Assembly: GCA_017626625.1 (NCBI GenBank)
Contig: JAGAIK010000244.1
Coordinates: 1 to 9,649, forward strand
Origin: Roseburia sp.
Lineage (GTDB): Bacteria > Bacillota > Clostridia > Lachnospirales > Lachnospiraceae
Reading direction: 5' to 3'
DNA: 9,649 nucleotides
This document shows, piece by piece, positions 5,216 through 9,649 of the stretch. A program made the translations under genes and the position numbers. Numbering within the stretch: the stretch's first letter is position 1; each line of letters begins with the position of its first letter. Below the pieces are notes generated by a model. The model saw only the letters and a list, made by a program, of their open reading frames with translations. It had not been told where the DNA came from and ran no database searches.

Positions 5216-6019
5216 TCACCCCACAAAAATTCTGCCTATGACATCTATCACCGGAAAGAACCTCAGCACCAGAAATGCGGCAGTCCACGCTGACAGATAG
5301 CCCATATCCGCCGCCCGCAGTTTTATCCTGCTACCATAATAAAATTCTCCCTGATATCCCCTGAGGCACATGCTTTCATAAAGCTCCTCCGCCCGGTCCA
5401 TGCTCCGCAGCAAAAGCTGCCCTGCCAGCGAGCCCCAGACTTTAAAATGCACTCCCTTTTGTCCCGGCGCCCTCAGGGCATATGCCTGGGTCATGCGGTT
5501 CGCCTCCGCCAGCAAAACGGAAAGATAGCGGTAAATCAGCAGTATCTGGGTCACAAACAGCTTTGGCAGATGTAACAGCCGCAGGGCATAGCAGATTTTT
5601 TCGATGGTGGTGGAGGCAATCAGCAAATAACCTGCCAGCACTGTAAATATTCCCTTCAGCATCAGCGTTATCATAGAAATCACGCCGCCGGAAACCGCCA
5701 GACTTCCAAAATATGCCACAGTGTCCTTGTCAAACAACGGATTAAAAATCCCCACCACACAGACCAGCGGAAGCACCAGCCAAAGTCTTCTGACACTGTC
5801 TTTGAAGGAAATTTCCCCCACAACAAAAAGTATAACCGGATAGACTGCCATAACAAGCAGACCGCTCAGGTTATACTTCGGAAAAGATACTGTAATGCCA
5901 ATGTATAAAATTGTCACCCAGAGCTTCACCAGCGGATGAAGCCTGTTCACCCACCGGTTTTCATTTGCCAGCGTATCTAAACTCCGGATTTCATAAATCG
6001 CCTGATTAATTTTACTCAT
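5216..6019 (-). CDS. cbiQ: ECF-type cobalt/nickel importer transmembrane coupling protein CbiQ
   Basis: 267 residues from the ATG at 6019. A longer frame open to 6073 lies within cbiM and lacks a ribosome site, while MSKINQAIYE is a normal CbiQ start preceded by AGGA. It is hydrophobic, with several membrane spans between about 31 and 165 and one near the C-terminus (about 241-256). The cytoplasmic coupling region carries the two Ala/Leu-Arg-Gly-type helices that dock on the ATPase: QAYALRAPG (178-186) and ELYESMCLRGY (212-222). The protein links the CbiM substrate component to CbiO. The start overlaps the end of cbiM by 8 bp, a sign of translational coupling. The length is within the usual range for the family. 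Confidence 0.92.
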   Translation of the reverse strand: MSKINQAIYEIRSLDTLANENRWVNRLHPLVKLWVTILYIGITVSFPKYNLSGLLVMAVYPVILFVVGEISFKDSVRRLWLVLPLVCVVGIFNPLFDKDTVAYFGSLAVSGGVISMITLMLKGIFTVLAGYLLIASTTIEKICYALRLLHLPKLFVTQILLIYRYLSVLLAEANRMTQAYALRAPGQKGVHFKVWGSLAGQLLLRSMDRAEELYESMCLRGYQGEFYYGSRIKLRAADMGYLSAWTAAFLVLRFFPVIDVIGRIFVG

Positions 6020-7010
6020 GTTTCCTATTCTTTTTGAAAAACTTAAACAGATAACAACAGCCCACACATACAAAAACTACCACAAGAGCCCCGACAATTC
6101 CGGAAAATGAGGTCCCTGCCATGCTGCCGGAATTTTTAAAGCCGTAATCCGGCAATAAAGCCGTTGCCTCCTGAATACCTGCCGCTTTTTCATATACACT
6201 GCCTGACGCCTCTAACTCTGCCGTTCCTGCCACTTTTTCCATAGACCACTCCAGTCCGTCGGGATTGGCTGAGGCAAAAAGGGACAGCCCGCCGCCGATA
6301 AGTACGGTTAAAACTCCAAGTACCGCCAGTGTATGTTTGAACGAAAACCTTCCTTCTTTTTTCTCTTCCGCAACGCCCCAGAGCAGCTCCGGTCTTGCCT
6401 CCTGCACAAAGCAGAGAACCGCTGCCGTAATCAAGCCTTCCACCAGACCGATTGCCAGGTGGATTGGCTGCATTGCAGCAATAAAAGTACGGATGGGAAG
6501 CTCTGTAATATCGGAAGCCCAAGTTTCCAAAACTACGGAAAAAGCTCCCAACTGTAAGGTTATTACACAGCCTAAAATGGACGCTCCGATAATTTTTCCC
6601 TTGGAAACGCCCCGCTTCATCATAGGTTTCCAGATGCAAAGAGCTCCGATAAAGCAGCCGTAAAACGCCATATTCCAGATATTACAGCCCAATGCCAACA
6701 GCCCGCCGTCCGCAAAAAGCAGACATTGTATCAGCAATACGCCTATCATCGTAAGGAAACCTGCATAGGGTCCTAACAACGCCGACAGCAGCATTCCTCC
6801 GCACAAATGTCCGGAAGAGCCTGTGCCCGGAATGGTAAAATTAATCATCTGGGCTGCAAATACAAATGCCCCCATCACACCCATTACCGGGATTTTTTTA
6901 GGTTCATTTTCTAACCGTACTCTCCTTACGGAATATCCTCCCGCCGCTGCCGAACAGGCATACATCGTCGCCGCCACTGCTGGTACGACCAGAGCATCTG
7001 CCATGTGCAT
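6012..7010 (-). CDS. cbiM: Cobalt/nickel importer substrate-binding membrane protein CbiM fused to PDGLE (CbiN-like) domain
   Basis: 332 residues from the ATG at 7010. A frame open to 7052 was not used, because the family needs the free N-terminal Met-His as metal ligands and this start gives MHMADALV with AGGTGG (7020-7025) 9 nt ahead. His68 in GTGSSGHLCGG is the expected further ligand. Other family marks are LLSALLGPYAGFLTMIG (about 74-90), LFADGG (98-103), CNIWNM (109-114) and QPIHLAIGLVEG (181-192). After the last CbiM helix comes SANPDGLEWSMEKV (247-260), then LLPDYGF and a C-terminal membrane helix (about 303-325). This is the PDGLE/CbiN-type component fused to the C-terminus. With CbiQ and CbiO it makes a complete importer. 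Cobalt versus nickel cannot be settled by sequence alone. No cobalamin riboswitch precedes it. Confidence 0.93.
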   Translation of the reverse strand: MHMADALVVPAVAATMYACSAAAGGYSVRRVRLENEPKKIPVMGVMGAFVFAAQMINFTIPGTGSSGHLCGGMLLSALLGPYAGFLTMIGVLLIQCLLFADGGLLALGCNIWNMAFYGCFIGALCIWKPMMKRGVSKGKIIGASILGCVITLQLGAFSVVLETWASDITELPIRTFIAAMQPIHLAIGLVEGLITAAVLCFVQEARPELLWGVAEEKKEGRFSFKHTLAVLGVLTVLIGGGLSLFASANPDGLEWSMEKVAGTAELEASGSVYEKAAGIQEATALLPDYGFKNSGSMAGTSFSGIVGALVVVFVCVGCCYLFKFFKKNRKHE

Positions 7011-7019
7011 AATAAAGTC

Positions 7020-7025
7020 CCACCT
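7020..7025 (-). promoter_or_regulatory. Ribosome binding site that fixes the cbiM start
   Basis: AGGTGG on the minus strand, 9 nt before the ATG at 7010. It lies inside the longer open frame from 7052, which argues that the N-terminus is Met-His-Met, as needed for metal binding. Confidence 0.75.
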
Positions 7026-7042
7026 TTCTTTCGTCTGACCCC

Positions 7043-7071
7043 ATCTTAGCAAAGCTCTGGTACAGTCACAA
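7043..7071 (-). promoter_or_regulatory. Probable promoter of cbiMQO
   Basis: TTGTGA (7066-7071), 17 nt, then TAAGAT (7043-7048) on the minus strand, each 4 of 6 to consensus. It would start transcripts about 26 nt before the cbiM ATG. The C/G palindrome 7074-7084 begins 3 bp beyond its -35 box. Confidence 0.45.
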
Positions 7072-7117
7072 GCCCCCCTGGGGGTTATTTTTTCAAAAAT
7101 TTTCCTCCAGAGGGGCT
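7071..7117 (-). promoter_or_regulatory. Folded leader element or operator upstream of cbiM
   Basis: Two signals overlap. First, 7074-7084 is a perfect palindrome, CCCCC-T-GGGGG. Second, 7107-7117 (AGCCCCTCTGG on the minus strand) can pair over all 11 positions, one being a G-U pair, with 7071-7081 (CCAGGGGGGCT), enclosing 25 nt. The two structures share the G-run and exclude each other. No T-run follows. The palindrome is reminiscent of the C/G-tract operators of CsoR/RcnR-type metal sensors. The paired leader could instead be an RNA switch in transcripts coming from the upstream gene. Confidence 0.45.
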
Positions 7118-7129
7118 CTTACTCCTTAC

Positions 7130-7420
7130 TTATTCTGTTTTTTCATAGCGGGACCAGATTTTATCTTCCCCGCACACCTGTTTCGTACCGTCCTCGTCTA
7201 TAATGATGTAATCGCCGTTTCCGATAAAGGTTCTTCCTCTTCTTGTCATGATGAAGGGGCAAAAGATTTTTCCCTTTTCCCGTTCTACCTTTACCAGGGT
7301 ATCCGTCACAATCCAGCCCTTTGTCACCACATCCGACCAAAGCTCGAATCCGTCCTCTAAACCCTTTCCCACTTCATATTTTTCTACCTCGGCATTCAAT
7401 GCCACCCTTTTTGCCTTCAT
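7130..7420 (-). CDS. Small GDYI-type protein of unknown function (96 residues)
   Basis: A 96-residue soluble protein with AGGAGG 6 nt before the ATG and its own extended -10 promoter (7469-7477). Visible marks are LEDGFELW (21-28), CPFIMTRRGRTFI (54-66), GDYIIIDEDG (69-78) and CGEDKIWSRYE (83-93) at the end. The layout, with a basic start, a central Gly-Asp-Tyr-Ile-Ile and a final Cys...Phe/Trp...Tyr-Glu, resembles small GDY/WI-type proteins common in phages and Gram-positive chromosomes, whose function is not known. It has no membrane segment and only two Cys (54 and 83), too few for a typical zinc knuckle. It ends 119 bp before cbiM in the same direction, with no terminator between, so it may be transcribed with the importer. 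A role in metal uptake is only suggested by this position. Confidence 0.75.
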   Translation of the reverse strand: MKAKRVALNAEVEKYEVGKGLEDGFELWSDVVTKGWIVTDTLVKVEREKGKIFCPFIMTRRGRTFIGNGDYIIIDEDGTKQVCGEDKIWSRYEKTE

Positions 7421-7468
7421 ATATGTCCTCCTGTCCCTCTCCCCTGTAACCTAAGTCTTATTTCCTAT

Positions 7469-7477
7469 ATTATAACA
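7469..7477 (-). promoter_or_regulatory. Extended -10 promoter of the GDYI-protein gene
   Basis: TGT followed by a perfect TATAAT (7469-7474) on the minus strand; the -35 region is poor. The start near 7462 gives a leader of about 42 nt to the ATG at 7420. Transcripts could continue into cbiMQO. Confidence 0.55.
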
Positions 7478-7513
7478 CGGCGGGACGGGATAAGAAAGCA
7501 CTTTATTTTCAGG

Positions 7514-8449
7514 CTAAAAACAGGTTTTACCGGGCAACTTTTTTACGGGCAGCCAGATAGCGCTCTCATAGTCATTAGAGGTCATATCCCCCTTAGAATA
7601 CCACTCCACATTCACATATCTGGCAACCTCATATTCGGAATTTCCCGGCAGCCATTCCTTAAATATCTGCGTATTGACCGACTGTAACGCTCCGGGCATA
7701 GCTCCTACGCAGCGGAAACACGCCCATTCCATCTCCGGCAGTTCATAGACGCTCATGCCCTCCGGGACTTCCCCTCCTGTATAAATGCCTGCAATCAGAT
7801 AGCGGAATTTCCCACAGGAAGCTGTTTTTCCTTCTTCTGCCTTTTCCCCTAAATCATCAATGCAGATGCCATACTCACCGATGCCGCATTTTACCACCGT
7901 TTCCTCCACCGCATTTTCCGGCTGTTTTTCTTTCTCCCAGAGAGCCCCGTATTTCACGCGATACTCTGCCCAAAACTCCGGTATTTTCTGATAAGAATCC
8001 TCCGCAGAAAATACCCGTTCAAATCCTATCACCTGAAAACCTTTCTTTTTTTCTACCGTTACATCCATATCCGTTCCTCCTTTTACCTCTAACCTGATTT
8101 TTAAAGGAAGAAAGGGTCTGATTTTCTTGGTATCCTTTTTTATCTGCACCGGAGATACCCCATGAAACCGGGTAAAGGCTTTTGTAAAGCTTTCCGGTGT
8201 CTCGTAGCCATATTTATAGGCAAGCTCAATGACTTTTTCCCTTCCTGCAACGATGTCCAAAGCCGCCAGATACAGCCGCCTGTTACGCAGATACTCCGCT
8301 ATGGAATAGCCTGTCACTATCGAGAACCCCTTTTGAAGATAAAAAGGCGAAATGTGCACTTCTTCCGCCACATCCTCTGTCCGGATGTCCTCTAAGAGAT
8401 GTGTCTCCATATAGTGGATTGCCTTTCGCAGGCTTTCTGTCCATTCCAT
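7514..8449 (-). CDS. AraC-family transcription regulator with GyrI-like effector-binding domain
   Basis: 311 residues. The N-terminal third is a two-helix-turn-helix AraC DNA-binding domain: first motif about 27-48 (VAEEVHISPFYLQKGFSIVTGY), second about 73-100 ending in FHGVSP, the usual AraC tail. Residues about 128-305 form a GyrI-like (AraC effector-binding) domain starting VTVEKKKGFQVIGFER and ending SAIWLPVKK. The order matches Rob- and BmrR-like drug- or small-molecule-responsive activators, so the ligand is probably a hydrophobic or cationic compound. No efflux pump is in view. GGAGG lies 7 nt before the ATG. It ends 93 bp before the next gene, which has its own promoter, so it is likely a separate unit. 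Whether it controls the neighbouring genes or a distant target is not shown. No clear promoter was found in 8450-8550. Confidence 0.9.
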   Translation of the reverse strand: MEWTESLRKAIHYMETHLLEDIRTEDVAEEVHISPFYLQKGFSIVTGYSIAEYLRNRRLYLAALDIVAGREKVIELAYKYGYETPESFTKAFTRFHGVSPVQIKKDTKKIRPFLPLKIRLEVKGGTDMDVTVEKKKGFQVIGFERVFSAEDSYQKIPEFWAEYRVKYGALWEKEKQPENAVEETVVKCGIGEYGICIDDLGEKAEEGKTASCGKFRYLIAGIYTGGEVPEGMSVYELPEMEWACFRCVGAMPGALQSVNTQIFKEWLPGNSEYEVARYVNVEWYSKGDMTSNDYESAIWLPVKKLPGKTCF

Positions 8450-8551
8450 CAGGCTCCCTCCTTCCTTACAAGTCTATCTTAATGGAACGTGGATTTTTTA
8501 TCTTGTCTTTTTGTGGTTTTATTTGTCCGTCATGTTCCTTCCCTATTTTTT

Positions 8552-8588
8552 GATAAAAAATCGGAAGTGCTGATGTTTCAACACTTCC
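8552..8588 (-). terminator. Intrinsic terminator, second of a tandem pair
   Basis: Plus-strand positions 8563-8588 form an 11-bp stem (GGAAGTG/CACTTCC extended by four pairs, one G-U) with a 4-nt loop. On the minus strand it is followed closely by six T. It stops transcripts coming from the relic or tRNA side before the AraC gene. Confidence 0.85.
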
Positions 8589-8598
8589 AGTTACACGT

Positions 8599-8633
8599 AA
8601 AAAGAGCCGTCTCCATTGGAACACGACTCTTTT
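8599..8633 (-). terminator. Intrinsic terminator, first of a tandem pair, next to the tRNA remnant
   Basis: A 7-bp stem AAAAGAG/CTCTTTT continues as CGT/ACG after a mismatch and closes with TCC/GGA. T-runs lie on both sides, so it can work in either direction. It begins about 10 nt after the tRNA 3' fragment, where the terminator of an intact tRNA gene would be. Confidence 0.8.
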
Positions 8634-8642
8634 CGCATTAAT

Positions 8643-8662
8643 GAGACATCGGGGATTCGAAC
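8643..8662 (-). pseudogene. tRNA 3'-end fragment, probable attachment-site scar
   Basis: On the minus strand the last 20 bases of a tRNA are present: T-loop TTCGAAT, then CCCCG, then ATGTCTC and discriminator A. The 5' side of the T stem should be CGGGG but reads ATGAG, and no anticodon or D arm follows upstream. Only the 3' end is therefore preserved. This is what remains at the far end when an element integrates into a tRNA gene and restores the tRNA at its other end. The terminator of the original gene is still next to it. The implied acceptor 5' strand is GAGACAT. tRNA-Lys is my best but unsure guess. Confidence 0.6.
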
Positions 8663-8666
8663 TCAT

Positions 8667-8756
8667 ACCAAATTTTAAAAACCGCTAAAAGAAAGGACTT
8701 TCAGCACCCCATTCTGTCTATTCCAGCCTCCAAAAATTGACTATATATTTTCATGT
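8667..8756 (-). other. Relic sequence between the tape-measure fragment and the tRNA scar
   Basis: No gene can be supported. A 17-codon frame (ATG at 8754, stop at 8701-8703) and an internal GGAGG are the only coding-like signs. They may be the tail of another phage gene joined by deletion. The part nearest the scar is AT-rich. Confidence 0.4.
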
Positions 8757-8966
8757 TCACGTTCGGCACTGAATCTCCTTCTGTAGTTTCTTCCACTCCG
8801 CAGCATCCCCCACCTTGGCATTTTTTAGCTCTGCCATTTTTTCCGTAATGCCATCCATTTTCTGAGCAGTCTTATTCATATGATTTTACAATGTCATAAG
8901 CTGCGGACTCGCATCTGCCGTATCAATTTTTGTAATTATCCCGACTTCACCATCATATCCTGCCAC
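8757..8966 (-). pseudogene. Phage tail tape-measure protein, decayed N-terminal fragment
   Basis: A strong GGAGG lies 7 nt before a GTG at 8966. The reading starts VAGYDGEVGIITKIDT, close to the usual opening of Clostridia phage tape-measure proteins (MAGYDGSIRI-type), and meets TAA after 26 codons (8886-8888). The same frame continues without a gap as NHMNKTAQKMDGITEKMAEL and VGDAAEWKKLQKEIQ, the helical start of such proteins, and ends at TGA (8757-8759). An intact gene would be many hundreds of codons, so one nonsense change and a large 3' loss are both visible. It sits 40 bp after hicB. Confidence 0.65.
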
Positions 8967-9006
8967 GCTCTCACCTCCAAAAGAAGAACATCTATTCGGT
9001 CACATG

Positions 9007-9429
9007 TTATCTTGAAACGCCCAGTTTCATCATAAGCGCCTCTTGTAACACCCGGGACACATTAATATGTGCTTTCTCCGCTTCTTGATTTAACCAATTC
9101 GGAAGCGTCACATTTCTTCTCACAGTCTTATTATCAATCTTTCGACGATATTCTGTAAAATCAATATCGACCAATGACAAGCAACCCTGTCCATCTTCTG
9201 CAAAAGTTCCTTTTGACACATCAATATCCCCCATTAAGCTAGGTACTGGAAGTTCTCTGCCATCATCTTCATAACAAATTCCTTTTAATCCGATTGCATC
9301 TCTTGCCATATCGACTGCATCTACCATTCCAAATCCTTCTGTTAAAATATCCAAATCCGGTACTTCAATCAACACCGTATCTTTTTCATCGTTCAACCTT
9401 GTAAATATTACTGGATATACGCTCTTCAT
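9007..9429 (-). CDS. hicB: HicB-type antitoxin
   Basis: 140 residues from the ATG at 9429. A frame open from 9444 starts inside the GGAGG ribosome site (9438-9442), which is 8 nt before the ATG at 9429, so the shorter form is chosen. The N-terminal HicB fold reads KSVYPVIFTRLND, then VLIEVPDLDILTEGFGMVDAVDMARDAIG (19-47), the degenerate RNase H-like fold of the family. The C-terminus (105-137), RRNVTLPNWLNQEAEKAHINVSRVLQEAL, is a ribbon-helix-helix DNA-binding domain. The protein should bind and block HicA and repress its own promoter. It follows hicA by 47 bp, in the toxin-first order usual for hic pairs. It is intact even though the phage gene after it is broken. Confidence 0.9.
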   Translation of the reverse strand: MKSVYPVIFTRLNDEKDTVLIEVPDLDILTEGFGMVDAVDMARDAIGLKGICYEDDGRELPVPSLMGDIDVSKGTFAEDGQGCLSLVDIDFTEYRRKIDNKTVRRNVTLPNWLNQEAEKAHINVSRVLQEALMMKLGVSR

Positions 9430-9437
9430 CTTATTAA

Positions 9438-9442
9438 CCTCC
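9438..9442 (-). promoter_or_regulatory. Ribosome binding site that fixes the hicB start
   Basis: GGAGG on the minus strand, 8 nt before the ATG at 9429 and overlapping the alternative ATG at 9444, which it therefore argues against. Confidence 0.75.
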
Positions 9443-9476
9443 ATCTTTTATTCTATAGTAATAAGGTCCGGGAATT

Positions 9477-9647
9477 TTACAATCCCCATTTCCTTATAAT
9501 TGCTTTCGCCAGTTTTTCTTCCACTTCCTTATGCCGGGGAATTTGCTCTTCGTCTAACCCCCTTACATATATGTCGTGGTTTCCACCATGTCTTTTAAAC
9601 TCAAATCCTGCCGCCTCAAGTTTTTTGATTAAGTCTCTTTGCTTCAT
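9477..9647 (-). CDS. hicA: HicA-type mRNA interferase toxin
   Basis: A complete 56-residue gene, ATG at 9647 and TAA at 9477-9479, whose ribosome site falls outside the window. The protein starts MKQRDLIKKLEAAGFEFKRHGGNHDIY. Helix 1, the GGNH motif with catalytic His24 and the following strand are the HicA double-stranded-RNA-binding fold. The end is LAKAIIRKWGL. HicA toxins bind and cleave mRNA without ribosomes and arrest growth until HicB neutralises them. The length is normal for the family, and all key residues are present, so it is probably active. The promoter lies beyond the right edge. The pair belongs to the phage-like relic that continues into the tape-measure fragment. Confidence 0.9.
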   Translation of the reverse strand: MKQRDLIKKLEAAGFEFKRHGGNHDIYVRGLDEEQIPRHKEVEEKLAKAIIRKWGL

Positions 9648-9649
9648 TA

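Noticed and set aside
7011..7129. Cobalamin or NiCo riboswitch before cbiM
   Set aside because: The region is too short and I see neither a B12 box nor the conserved cores of the NiCo class. Kept only as an unclassified structure.
8466..8666. 66-codon minus-strand frame
   Set aside because: It runs through the tRNA fragment and both terminators and has no ribosome site.

Overview
The window looks like a chromosomal segment of a gut-type Clostridia bacterium, most likely Lachnospiraceae. This is inferred from strong AGGAGG ribosome binding sites, TTGACA/TATAAT promoters, a tRNA-Leu without an encoded CCA, a BIG2 surface protein, an SGNH hydrolase with a Glu/Thr-rich linker, and a CbiM-PDGLE/CbiQ/CbiO transporter. 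I ran no database search. Almost all genes are on the minus strand, so the region is described from right to left, in the direction of transcription.

Right end (about 8641-9649): a prophage or integrative-element relic. It carries a complete hicA-hicB toxin-antitoxin pair, then the start of a phage tail tape-measure gene that is interrupted by a stop and decayed. It ends at a 20-bp fragment of the 3' end of a tRNA gene joined to non-tRNA sequence. Two intrinsic terminators follow. This arrangement fits an attachment-site scar, with the element on the high-coordinate side and ordinary chromosome to the left.

Centre right (4361-8449): an AraC/GyrI-type regulator, a 96-residue protein of unknown function with a GDYI-type signature, then cbiM-cbiQ-cbiO. 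The last three encode an ECF-type cobalt or nickel importer with the CbiN-like PDGLE part fused to CbiM. A promoter lies just upstream of cbiM, abutted by a C5-T-G5 palindrome that could be a metal-sensor operator or part of a folded leader.

Centre (4143-4332): tRNA-Leu(UAG) with its own promoter and a long bidirectional terminator.

Centre left (1769-4008): two genes for exported proteins. One has a BIG2 domain and six 14-residue repeats. The other is an SGNH hydrolase on a long acidic linker. Each has its own likely promoter, and the second promoter is flanked by palindromes.

Left end (1-1763): a small unknown plus-strand gene (92 residues), and the 5' two thirds or so of a peptide/oligopeptide ABC transporter lipoprotein. 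The latter has an unusual leader of about 200 nt: a consensus promoter, a hairpin at the RNA's 5' end, and a complete intrinsic terminator about 75 nt into the transcript, well before the gene starts. This implies attenuation or a small RNA.

I found no CRISPR array, rRNA, IS element or transposase. The most promising items are the terminated leader, the cbiM upstream structure, the tRNA-scar/phage-relic boundary and the 14-residue repeat protein.
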